This document shows, in pieces, positions 7,355 through 13,957 of a stretch of DNA of 22,308 nucleotides (its first letter is position 1; each line of letters begins with the position of its first letter). A model generated the notes under the pieces. It did not search any database and had not been told where the DNA came from. It saw nothing but the letters and a program-made list of their open reading frames with translations. The DNA lies in contig UQUZ01000046.1 of assembly GCA_900544375.1 (NCBI GenBank), positions 1-22,308 on the forward strand, given 5' to 3'. The translations under genes and the position numbers were made by a program. The stretch is from an uncultured Oscillospiraceae bacterium. Lineage in GTDB: Bacteria > Bacillota > Clostridia > Oscillospirales > Acutalibacteraceae.

Positions 7355-8335
7355 TTATATATGATCAGCGCTTTTGGCCTGCCTGACCGGAAGGGCCATT
7401 TTCGCCCCGTTCTTCGCCCCCGCGCCAAAATTGAAGCGCGGCGCCGCATCGGCATCAAGCTCCAATCCGTACTGTGCCAACGGATAGCCGGCGATTGCCT
7501 CTGCGACAATCTCGATTGCCGTGCAGAAATCCTCATCCCGTTCAAAGGGCATCCCCTGAAAATAAAGCATTGTGCACGGCGGCAGATCCAGCGCCTCATA
7601 ACCTTCGGGAAGGGGCTTGGCGTAATCAGCCGGCACCTCAACGCCGGCCGCGCACCCAGAGGTGCCGGGACGGATAAGAGGGCGAGGCAAAGTCAGCAGC
7701 GCGGCGAGATCCAGCTTTTCGGGGATGCTGTTGAGTAAGCCCTCCCAATCGCACCCCATCTCGCCGCAATAAGTCATGTAGTCAGCCGCCTCCTTGGCAC
7801 GCAGCAGGATTAGCCTACGGGCAGGCCGCTCCACGCGGGTGACGGTCACAGTGCCTGGCACCGTGTGGGCCGGGCGTTCCGGCTGCAATGCGTTATTTCT
7901 TTCATGCGTCATCATTTGTTCCATCCTTTCCTTTGGCAGAGCTTGCTGCTCCGCCATCATAAGGCAGGCGTGGCGGATTGGGTAATAGGTAAAATAGCTC
8001 ACGGGCGGCAATGCGCGGCGGTACTCCCGCGGCGCAATGGCAAACCGCCGGGCAAAGGCGCGAGCAAATCCATCCTGCGAATTAAAGCCGCTTTCCAGCG
8101 CTACATCTAGCACCCGCTCGCCGGAATCCCGAAGTGTCTGCGCCGCTCTGGTCAGCCGCAGCGCCCGGATATAGTCAAACGGGGTTTTGCCTGTCAACTC
8201 CTTAAAAATCCGAATGCAGTAAAAGGAGCTGTAGCCGGCAGTCTGCCCGAGCGCTTCCAGAGTGATCTCACCATCCAAGTGCGATACGATATAATCCTGC
8301 ATGCGCTGCACCGCATCAATTTTATCCCAATCCAT
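7355..8335 (-). CDS. AraC-family regulator with GyrI-like effector domain
   Basis: Probable transcription activator that senses a small, often cationic or hydrophobic, ligand. Residues about 10-105 form the double helix-turn-helix of AraC/XylS proteins (ITLEALGQTAGYSSFYCIRI, then VLDVALESGFNSQDGFARAF, ending APREYRR). Residues about 155-310 have the GyrI-like/SOUL-type ligand domain pattern (VTRVERPARRLILLR, CAAGVEVP, YEALDLPPCTMLYFQGMPFE). The ATG at 8335 (MDWDKIDAVQRMQDYI) follows AAAGGTGG by seven bases; a TTG at 8353 is possible but lacks an RBS. About 326 aa is typical of this two-domain class. It probably controls the adjacent hydrolase operon and/or the divergent femX-like gene. A weak candidate promoter is TTGACA at 8464-8469 with GATTAT 19 bp away. 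Confidence 0.86.
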   Translation of the reverse strand: MDWDKIDAVQRMQDYIVSHLDGEITLEALGQTAGYSSFYCIRIFKELTGKTPFDYIRALRLTRAAQTLRDSGERVLDVALESGFNSQDGFARAFARRFAIAPREYRRALPPVSYFTYYPIRHACLMMAEQQALPKERMEQMMTHERNNALQPERPAHTVPGTVTVTRVERPARRLILLRAKEAADYMTYCGEMGCDWEGLLNSIPEKLDLAALLTLPRPLIRPGTSGCAAGVEVPADYAKPLPEGYEALDLPPCTMLYFQGMPFERDEDFCTAIEIVAEAIAGYPLAQYGLELDADAAPRFNFGAGAKNGAKMALPVRQAKSADHI

Positions 8336-8496
8336 CCTCTTTCCACCTTTCAAAAGATAGTATAAGGCAAACGCTCTTTAATTACCCGACCCTCGTTGCG
8401 CGTTTTCGCCGGCATGCAAACCGCCGCCCTGCCTGCGCATAATCCTTCAGAAACCACGCACACTGTCAAAGAAGCATTTTCCGGCTCCGTTTCCTT

Positions 8497-8525
8497 TTGA
8501 CAACGATATCCGATTGGATTATAAT
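8497..8525 (+). promoter_or_regulatory. Perfect consensus sigma-A promoter for the femX-like gene
   Basis: TTGACA (8497-8502), 17-bp spacer and TATAAT (8520-8525), matching all twelve consensus positions. Transcription would begin near 8532, giving a leader of about 50 nt before the TTG start codon. Confidence 0.88.
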
Positions 8526-8581
8526 AGCCCTATTCATATGGAAATAAAGTGACAACAAATGCAGCATGGGAGGCATTTTTC

Positions 8582-9637
8582 TTGGAAATCATCAAACGTG
8601 AGCAAGCGGCCGAATTCGACGCCTTTGTAAAAAGCCACTATAAGGCAAGTTTCATGCAGGGAAGCCCCTGGGCGGGCGTCAAAAAAAACTGGCAGTGGCG
8701 CGGCGTGATCAGCCGCGGAGAAGATGGCAAAATCGACGGCACCATGGCGCTTTTAATCCGCAAGGTGCCGGGCATGCCCTATTCCCTGATGTATAGCCCG
8801 CGCGGCCCCGTCTGCGATCCGCATGACCGCGCTATGGTCAAAAAGCTTGTGGATGCGGCAGTTGAGGTCGGCAAGGAATTTAACGCCTATGTGCTAACAA
8901 TGGATACCGATATCAAAGTAGAGGATACGGAGTTCGCCAATCTTGTCAAGAGCCTTGGGTTTACCGTCGACTCCACCACACAGAGCTTTGAAACCATTCA
9001 GCCGCGTTTTGTTTTCCGCCTTGATGTGGAGGGCAAAACAGAGGATGAGGTGTTCGGCGCTTTTGCTTCCAAGCATCGCTATAATATCCGGGTGGCTAAG
9101 AAAAAGGGCGTTGAAGTGAAAATCTGCGGCCCTGAGGCAGCAGAGGATTTTCATAAAATCATGATTGAAACCGGCAAGCGCGATGATTTCGGCATTCGCT
9201 CCACAGAATATTTCCGCAGCATTCTGGAGAATTTCGGCGAGGATGCGCGCATTTATCTGGCGTATTATGAAGGCCAGCCCATCGCAGGCTCCCTTGCAAT
9301 TCACTATGGCGATAAGGTTTGGTATCTCTACGGTGCATCTTCCAATGAGCACCGCAACGTTATGCCGAACTACCTAGTCCAGTGGGAGATGATCCGCTGG
9401 GCAATCGAAACCGGCTGCCGTATTTACGATTTTCGCGGCGTATCCGGTTATCTTGATGAAAGCAACCCCCTTTATGGCATCTACCGCTTTAAAAAGGGAT
9501 TCAGCGGCGAACTGACGGAATTTATTGGCGAGATGAATCTCGTGATCAAACCGTTCGCTTTCCAACTAGTCACCTGCGGCGAAAAGGTCTATAAAAAGCT
9601 GCGCACCGTCAAGCGTAAATTAGCGGAAAAGAAATGA
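8582..9637 (+). CDS. FemX-like lipid II aminoacyltransferase
   Basis: FemABX-family (GNAT-fold) enzyme that uses aminoacyl-tRNA to add the first residue of a peptidoglycan side branch to lipid II at the inner membrane face. The N-terminal domain has FDAFVKSHYKASFMQGSPWA. The C-terminal domain has HRYNIRVAKKKGVEVKI, the conserved RDDFGIRSTEYFRSIL and YLAYYEGQPIAGSLAIHYGD, then YDFRGVSGYLDESNPLYGIY. The long coiled-coil arm of FemA/FemB is absent, so the roughly 351 aa matches FemX-type first-residue transferases. The start is a TTG at 8582, eight bases after GGGAGG and where the family homology begins; an in-frame GTG at 8549 lacks a clear RBS and lies only 17 nt from the predicted transcription start. 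The next gene makes D-alanine. The amino acid added cannot be predicted. Confidence 0.88.
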   Translation: MEIIKREQAAEFDAFVKSHYKASFMQGSPWAGVKKNWQWRGVISRGEDGKIDGTMALLIRKVPGMPYSLMYSPRGPVCDPHDRAMVKKLVDAAVEVGKEFNAYVLTMDTDIKVEDTEFANLVKSLGFTVDSTTQSFETIQPRFVFRLDVEGKTEDEVFGAFASKHRYNIRVAKKKGVEVKICGPEAAEDFHKIMIETGKRDDFGIRSTEYFRSILENFGEDARIYLAYYEGQPIAGSLAIHYGDKVWYLYGASSNEHRNVMPNYLVQWEMIRWAIETGCRIYDFRGVSGYLDESNPLYGIYRFKKGFSGELTEFIGEMNLVIKPFAFQLVTCGEKVYKKLRTVKRKLAEKK

Positions 9638-9647
9638 GAACAAAATT

Positions 9648-9776
9648 AGGCCGTTGAAAAAGCAGCCTGTTTTGTGCAACCGGCAGAGAAAAGGCCGCAT
9701 TCAGATATGGATGAAACAGGCGATTCGCAACAATGTTTTTTCTACATTTTCTTCTCTTTCCTTTTTTCAACAGCCT
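9648..9776. repeat. 129-bp inverted-repeat element (MITE-like or large hairpin)
   Basis: Terminal arms AGGCCGTTGAAAAA (9648-9661) and TTTTTCAACAGCCT (9763-9776) pair at 13 of 14 positions. A second nested pair is GCCTGTTT (9665-9672) with AAACAGGC (9714-9721). No open frame lies inside. The size, imperfect terminal repeats and position in a spacer suit a non-autonomous miniature element or a strongly folded 3' end of the femX-like transcript. No obvious target-site duplication was seen. Confidence 0.55.
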
Positions 9777-9777
9777 G

Positions 9778-9800
9778 AAATGCCGTTTTAAACGGCATTT
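9778..9800 (+). terminator. Hairpin after the femX-like gene, probable terminator
   Basis: Stem AAATGCCGTTT / AAACGGCATTT around a single T (in practice an 8-bp stem AAATGCCG / CGGCATTT with an AT loop), followed by CTTATT. The T run is short, so termination may be partial. It abuts the 129-bp inverted repeat and precedes the alr RBS by about 25 nt. Confidence 0.55.
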
Positions 9801-9843
9801 CTTATTGATTTAAAGTGGATGTGTCAGAAAGGGAGGCTTTGCC

Positions 9844-10935
9844 GTGCGCTATGTCGTAGAGCGGGATTATTTGGCCAACAATATTGAAATCGTCAAAAGA
9901 GAAATGGGGGGCGTTCCCGTTATCGGAACGGTCAAGGCAAACGGCTATGGGCTGGGCACTGTGCAGTTTGCGCGCGAGCTTGTTGACAATGGGATTGCTC
10001 TGCTTGCCGCCGCCCGCCCAGAGGAAGCCGCCGCTGTGCGCAATGCGGGCATTGATTGCCCGATCCTGCTGCTCAGCCCTGTGGCAGACGAAAATGAGGC
10101 GGAGCTTCTGATTGATCGCAGCATCACGGCCTGCGTCGGTTCCCGTGACAGCGCGCTCCTGCTGGAAGAAACAGCGCAAAGGCGCAGCGCCGTCATCGAG
10201 GCGCATTTAAAGCTGGATACCGGCTTCGGCCGGTATGGGTTTCTCCCCGGCGAGGAGGAGGAAATCGCCAAGCTCTGCGCAGGGTTGCCGCATCTAAAAA
10301 TTACAGGCTGTTTCACGCATTTTTCCAATGCCTTTGGGAAAGACCCCTCCTCTGTAAACCGTCAGATGAGCGTTTACCGGGAGATGACGGAAAAGCTTGA
10401 GCAGGCAGGCATGGCGCTCGGCATGAAGCATGCGGCCAATTCGACCGCTGCGCTACGGTTCCCGGAAACCCGGCTCGATGCAGTGCGCATCGGCTCTGCC
10501 TTTTTGGGCAGGCTGTCGGTGCCAAACGAGTGGGGGTTCCAGCGCGTGGGCCACATGGAGTGCGAAATTACCAGCGTGAAACACTTGCCCAAGGATTCCA
10601 ACATTGGCTATGCGGATCTCTACCGCACGCCGCGCGATATGGTTGCCGCCGTTGTTCCGGTGGGGCACATAGACGGCTTTGGGCTAACTAAGGCAAACGA
10701 CCTTTGCCGCCCGGTGGACAAGCTGCGGCATTTGGTGCATGCGGTGAAGGATTTTTTCCGCGATACTCAAATTTACGGTTATCTCAACGGCAAGCGTGTC
10801 CCGCTCGCGGGCCGAATCGGGCTGACAAATGTTGTGTTTGACGTGACGGGTGTGGATTGCCGCCCGGGGGACATTGTCACACTCGACGTGAATCCCCTGA
10901 TGGTAGACAGCGGTGTTTTACGGGAGTATGTATGA
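9844..10935 (+). CDS. alr: Alanine racemase, divergent subfamily
   Basis: PLP-dependent fold-type III enzyme, probably interconverting L- and D-alanine for peptidoglycan. The PLP lysine is Lys31 in VIGTVKANGYGLG. EAHLKLDTGFGRYGF, FTHFSNA and KHAANSTAALRFPETRLDAVRIGS are family landmarks, and Tyr256 in SNIGYADLYRT is the likely second catalytic base. Odd points: the usual C-terminal GRxCMDQ reads GRIGLTN, the GYADGY motif reads GHIDGFG, and the end after DVNPLMVDSG is short, lacking the normal ISYEI..RVPRxY block. These positions line the substrate pocket, so a different amino acid is possible. The start is a GTG with GGGAGG seven bases upstream; 363 aa. It follows the femX-like gene by about 200 bp and may share its cell-wall role. 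Confidence 0.85.
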   Translation: MRYVVERDYLANNIEIVKREMGGVPVIGTVKANGYGLGTVQFARELVDNGIALLAAARPEEAAAVRNAGIDCPILLLSPVADENEAELLIDRSITACVGSRDSALLLEETAQRRSAVIEAHLKLDTGFGRYGFLPGEEEEIAKLCAGLPHLKITGCFTHFSNAFGKDPSSVNRQMSVYREMTEKLEQAGMALGMKHAANSTAALRFPETRLDAVRIGSAFLGRLSVPNEWGFQRVGHMECEITSVKHLPKDSNIGYADLYRTPRDMVAAVVPVGHIDGFGLTKANDLCRPVDKLRHLVHAVKDFFRDTQIYGYLNGKRVPLAGRIGLTNVVFDVTGVDCRPGDIVTLDVNPLMVDSGVLREYV

Positions 10936-10961
10936 CTTCCATATTTTATAAAATTCCAAAT

Positions 10962-11001
10962 CAAACGGCGGCCTCCTGCCCACACAGGAAGCCGCCGTTT
11001 G
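10962..11001. terminator. Bidirectional terminator between alr and the small peptide gene
   Basis: Long hairpin: outer stem CAAACGGCGGC / GCCGCCGTTTG, then a C/A mismatch, then TCCTG / CAGGA with loop CCCACA. Short T runs lie on both sides (GTTTG on plus; GTTTGATTT on minus). It sits between two convergent genes and can serve both. Confidence 0.8.
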
Positions 11002-11017
11002 CTATCATCCGGCTCAA

Positions 11018-11143
11018 TCAGCCAAAAATGCCGATGCCCTTGAGAATGCTGTCGAATACCGTGGAAACGATATTCTGGGCCTCAGCGCTCGCGCCTGCCG
11101 AGCTAAGAATCCCCTCTACAAGTGAAAAGATAGAACTGAGCAT
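11018..11143 (-). CDS. 41-residue amphipathic peptide, PSM-beta-like
   Basis: Unrecognised small gene. The ATG at 11143 is preceded by AGGAGGAGG seven bases upstream (AAAAAAC spacer), one of the strongest RBSs in the window. The frame stays open to 11203, but the upstream part has no RBS. The peptide begins MLSSIFSLVEGIL, has a small-residue middle (SSAGASAEAQ) and ends with SIVSTVF-like helix sequence and KGIGIFG. It has no cysteine, no double-glycine or Sec leader, four charged residues and net charge about -2. Length, charge and the helix-turn-helix-like pattern ending in a glycine/phenylalanine tail recall staphylococcal beta-type phenol-soluble modulins (about 44 aa) and related leaderless peptides. 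This is resemblance by eye only. A toxin peptide or small membrane regulator are alternatives. It lies between two hairpin terminators as a stand-alone unit. Confidence 0.62.
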   Translation of the reverse strand: MLSSIFSLVEGILSSAGASAEAQNIVSTVFDSILKGIGIFG

Positions 11144-11383
11144 GTTTTTTCCTCCTCCTAATATCATTGAGATACCTCTGCAATTTATTGAAAATTGATT
11201 CATTACAAATGCGACAATAAATACGCATCAGCATCTTTGAAATTATTGTATTCGACAAATTTGCTTATTTTGTTACAAAATTATGAACAAAGCGACACTT
11301 TCCAAAAAACAGTAAATAATCTTATTCTTCTAACCGAAATCCGTAAAAATTATCGTTCTCCTTCCGGGATGTTTTTCAAAAGC
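11144..11383 (-). other. AT-rich gene-free region upstream of the small peptide gene
   Basis: About 240 bp of markedly AT-rich DNA between the greA terminator and the peptide RBS. It contains a perfect 15-bp palindrome ATTTTGT-T-ACAAAAT at 11267-11281, about 125 bp upstream of the peptide start. No confident -35/-10 pair was found on the minus strand (TACAAT around 11246-11251 lacks a partner). The plus-strand 98-codon frame here (11195-11491) has no RBS and runs into the greA terminator, so it is not called. Confidence 0.5.
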
Positions 11384-11426
11384 AAAAAAGGGCTGCCGCA
11401 AAATGAAACGCATTTCGCAGCAGCCC
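11384..11426 (-). terminator. Terminator of greA
   Basis: Minus strand: 16-bp stem starting GGGCTGC and closing GCAGCCC around CGTTT, fully paired when two G-U wobbles are allowed, followed by TTTTTT. On the plus strand the same two positions become A/C mismatches, showing the minus orientation. It lies about 115 bp after the greA stop. Confidence 0.85.
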
Positions 11427-11539
11427 GTTCTAATATTTTTTATTACGAAGTGAGTAACAAAGCAAAACCAATTTACCCCGCGGGATCATAGAGATACGGC
11501 CAACCGGCCGCACGCACTTTGCCAGAGGCTATTTTTTAC

Positions 11540-12037
11540 TTAAGACCAGCGGCCTTTATAATCGTTGGGGTAAATCTCAAGCACCTCAAACGATATTACA
11601 CCGGCAGGCACCTCAACCTCCACTGTATCGCCCAGCCGATGGCCTAAAAGCGCCTTTCCAACCGGAGATTCATCTGAAATCAGGCCAATATCCGGATCCG
11701 CCTGTGCAAAGCCAACAATCTGGTAATCCTCTGTTTCGCCCATCTCCAAATCCTTGAGCTTTAGCTTAGAGCCCACATGAATCACCTCTGTGCCCAGCGC
11801 ATCTTCATCAAGCACCTTGGCATTTTCAAGCATCGCCTCGATTTCACCAATGCGGGCTTCTAATTTGCCCTGCTCGCTTTTGGCTTCGTCGTACTCGCTG
11901 TTTTCCGACAGGTCGCCGAAGGAAAGTGCCACCTTAATCTTTTCCGCCACTTCCTTACGCCCGACGGTTTTTAAATGTTCCAGCTCCGCCTGTAGTTCAT
12001 GCAGGCCGTCATAGGTTAATAAAATCTCCTGCGGCAT
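11540..12037 (-). CDS. greA: Transcription elongation factor GreA
   Basis: Binds the RNA polymerase secondary channel and stimulates cleavage of backtracked transcripts. The N-terminal coiled coil starts LTYDGLHELQAELEHLKT and carries the acidic tip SFGDLSENSEYDEAK, with Asp42 and Glu45 matching the catalytic pair of GreA. The C-terminal FKBP-like domain shows VHVGSKLKLK-type sequence, LISDESPVGKALLGHRLGD and a VEVPAGVISFEVLEI ending. The ATG at 12037 (MPQEILLTYDG) is chosen because AAAGGA lies eight bases upstream; the ATG at 12046 overlaps that site. 165 aa, slightly above the usual 157-160. Monocistronic, with its own promoter and terminator. Confidence 0.96.
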   Translation of the reverse strand: MPQEILLTYDGLHELQAELEHLKTVGRKEVAEKIKVALSFGDLSENSEYDEAKSEQGKLEARIGEIEAMLENAKVLDEDALGTEVIHVGSKLKLKDLEMGETEDYQIVGFAQADPDIGLISDESPVGKALLGHRLGDTVEVEVPAGVISFEVLEIYPNDYKGRWS

Positions 12038-12085
12038 CTTTACCATCCTTTCAGGCCCCGTATGAGGCAGTGCAGTTGTTAGCAG

Positions 12086-12107
12086 TTGCGTTGTTAAAAT
12101 AACGCAA
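12086..12107. promoter_or_regulatory. 22-bp palindrome at the greA transcription start
   Basis: Arms TTGCGTT (12086-12092) and AACGCAA (12101-12107) are perfect inverted repeats with an 8-bp centre. The -10 box ends at 12115, so the palindrome covers roughly +1 to +22. It could be a repressor operator or a leader hairpin. Confidence 0.5.
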
Positions 12108-12114
12108 TGTTGTT

Positions 12115-12143
12115 ATTATAATAAAACAGGCGGGCGCTGTCAA
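12115..12143 (-). promoter_or_regulatory. Perfect consensus promoter of greA
   Basis: Minus strand: TTGACA (12138-12143), 17-bp spacer, TATAAT (12115-12120), all twelve positions matching sigma-A consensus. It starts 18 bp beyond the stop of the upstream isomerase gene. Confidence 0.88.
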
Positions 12144-12160
12144 GTGATTATCGGGCTGAT

Positions 12161-12910
12161 TCAGCGCTCGGCAGCCTCTTCCCACAGCCGTTTCAGGCAT
12201 AGCATATCCTTCCGATAGCGCCGAATCGAATCGCCCTTGACAAACTCCAGCAAAAGGTCTCCCTGATAGCCCTGCGCCCGCAACTCCCGCAAAAACAAAC
12301 CGATTTCTTTTTCCCCTTTTTTCAAAGGATAGCGGCGCGACCCGCTCTGATTCCAGCAAAACAGATGGGCAACCTCCGTTTGCCCCGCTACGGCGCGCAG
12401 GTTTTCAAAATCCTCCCCCGCATACATCGGCTGCCAATAGGTTTTCAAGTTTTCCATGCCGCACTGTTTGAGATAGGCAAGGCAGGTTTCCCGCGTGTCA
12501 TTATAGGTATTCCGGTGAAATTCCGAGGCAACCGTTAACCCGTATTCCGCCGCAATCCCAGAAAGGTGCATTCCTTCCTCCACAAGGCCGGTAAGCGCTT
12601 CCGGGGAGGTTTCTCCACTTCCCTGTTCTCCCAGCCAGACGCGGATGATCTGTGCGCCAAGCGCTAAGGTGATCTCACAAAGCTTTTGGAACGCATCCAA
12701 CTGCCCGCTTCCAATTTTATAATAACTGCCGTAGGAGCGCGTTTGAATCCCAGCCTGCTCACAGCCCCTCCGCGCCTCTTGGGCGGTTTTCTCATCTGTC
12801 ACATGAACGTCACCGCCCCATTCGATGCACTCTGCCCCGCTCTCCTGCGCCAGCCGGATGATTTCTTCGCAGGTGAGCTTTCGAAAGGTGACGCTTGTTA
12901 AGCCAATCAT
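12161..12910 (-). CDS. Sugar phosphate isomerase/epimerase family TIM-barrel protein
   Basis: Metal-dependent (beta/alpha)8 enzyme of the xylose-isomerase-like/AP-endonuclease-2 fold; it probably isomerises or epimerises a sugar or keto-sugar, substrate unknown. Barrel strands are visible as MIGLTSVTF, AECIEWGGDVH, IIRVWLGEQ, LTVASEFH, TYWQPMY, VAHLFCWN and DLLLEFVKGD. Likely metal or substrate ligands are Glu130 (with His132), Gln160, His182 and Glu222. The 249 aa is short but complete. The preceding gene's TAG stop overlaps the GGAGG of this gene's RBS, so the two are translationally coupled. Last gene of the minus arm; no clear terminator was found before the greA promoter. Confidence 0.82.
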   Translation of the reverse strand: MIGLTSVTFRKLTCEEIIRLAQESGAECIEWGGDVHVTDEKTAQEARRGCEQAGIQTRSYGSYYKIGSGQLDAFQKLCEITLALGAQIIRVWLGEQGSGETSPEALTGLVEEGMHLSGIAAEYGLTVASEFHRNTYNDTRETCLAYLKQCGMENLKTYWQPMYAGEDFENLRAVAGQTEVAHLFCWNQSGSRRYPLKKGEKEIGLFLRELRAQGYQGDLLLEFVKGDSIRRYRKDMLCLKRLWEEAAER

Positions 12911-12923
12911 ATGCCTCTGCCTC

Positions 12924-13922
12924 CTACGCCATTGTTTCCAGCATTTGCAAGGTCACGCCATAGTGCGTTTGCCCCCCGGCGGACCAGCGGCCAAATTCCT
13001 CAATCATATATTCTGCCATGCGCCAAACCTCCCGCCCCATGCTTCCTGCGATATGCGGGGTCAAAAAAGCGTTTTTCCGCCTCATCAAGGGGTTCCACGG
13101 CGCATACGGCTCTTTCGTGAGCACATCGAGCAGCGCAGCCCTGCCCGGCTCCTCACGTAGTGCGCGGGCAAGATCCTTTTCCACCACCTGCCGGCCCCGG
13201 CCGGTGTTGATAAACGTGGCGTTTGGCTTCATCCGGGAAAACAACTCATAGTGAAAAATCCCCGCAAGCTCCTCCTTATTCGCCAAGTGGTTTGAAATCA
13301 CATCGCAAGAGGAAAAAAGCTCCGGCAGGCTCACAAGGCGCACCCCAAGCGCACGCGCGCGCTCCTCGCTTAGATAGGGATCATAGGCCAGCGCCTCGCA
13401 GTCAATGGTTTTCAGCCGTTCGCACACGAGCGACCCGATGCTGCCAACCCCGACGATACCAACCTGCAATCGGTAATTGCCAGGATGCCTCTGCGCCATG
13501 TGCTGCGCGCTCCAATAGCCCTTTTTGCACCGGCCTGCTGATTGGAAATAGCCCTTTGCCGCAAGCACAATTTGCGCAAAGGTGAATTCTGCCACCGGAA
13601 CGGCATTCGCCTGCCATGCGCTGAACACCTCCACCCCGCGCTCCAAAAACGGCCGAGCGAAATACTGGACTGTTCCCGCGGCATAGAACACGGCCCGCAG
13701 ATTCGGAAAATAGGTTTGTATCTCCTGCGTAGAGAGCGGCGCCATCCCCCAGGTGGAAAAAATCGCTTCACAGTCACATGTAAAGCGCTTATGCTTCTCC
13801 AACGTAGCTTTTGAGAGCACCGGGCCGTACAGCTCGCCCAAGGCCGCGAGCCTTTCCCGCAGCTCCTCTGGAAACACCCGCTGCAAATTTTGGGGTTCTT
13901 CCGATAGCAAGGCAATTTTCAT
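12924..13922 (-). CDS. D-2-hydroxyacid dehydrogenase family protein
   Basis: NAD(P)-dependent reductase/dehydrogenase of 2-keto or D-2-hydroxy acids. The C-terminal half carries the Rossmann motif GVGSIG (158-163) followed by an acidic residue after YDPY. The catalytic triad is visible: Arg242 in NTGRG, Glu271 in KEPYAPW and His290 in TPHIAGS. The 332 aa is normal. The N-terminal catalytic half is divergent (LSEEPQNLQRVFPEEL), which argues against a specific assignment such as phosphoglycerate or lactate dehydrogenase. The start ATG has AAGGAG close upstream. It lies 35 bp after the lipoprotein gene and 13 bp before the isomerase gene, and probably feeds the same pathway as the isomerase. Confidence 0.87.
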   Translation of the reverse strand: MKIALLSEEPQNLQRVFPEELRERLAALGELYGPVLSKATLEKHKRFTCDCEAIFSTWGMAPLSTQEIQTYFPNLRAVFYAAGTVQYFARPFLERGVEVFSAWQANAVPVAEFTFAQIVLAAKGYFQSAGRCKKGYWSAQHMAQRHPGNYRLQVGIVGVGSIGSLVCERLKTIDCEALAYDPYLSEERARALGVRLVSLPELFSSCDVISNHLANKEELAGIFHYELFSRMKPNATFINTGRGRQVVEKDLARALREEPGRAALLDVLTKEPYAPWNPLMRRKNAFLTPHIAGSMGREVWRMAEYMIEEFGRWSAGGQTHYGVTLQMLETMA

Positions 13923-13957
13923 TTTGCTCCTTCCTTTCCCAAACGCTGCCGTTGCGT

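Noticed and set aside
11195..11491. 98-codon plus-strand frame in the AT-rich gap
   Set aside because: No RBS, low-complexity translation, and it runs through the greA terminator hairpin.
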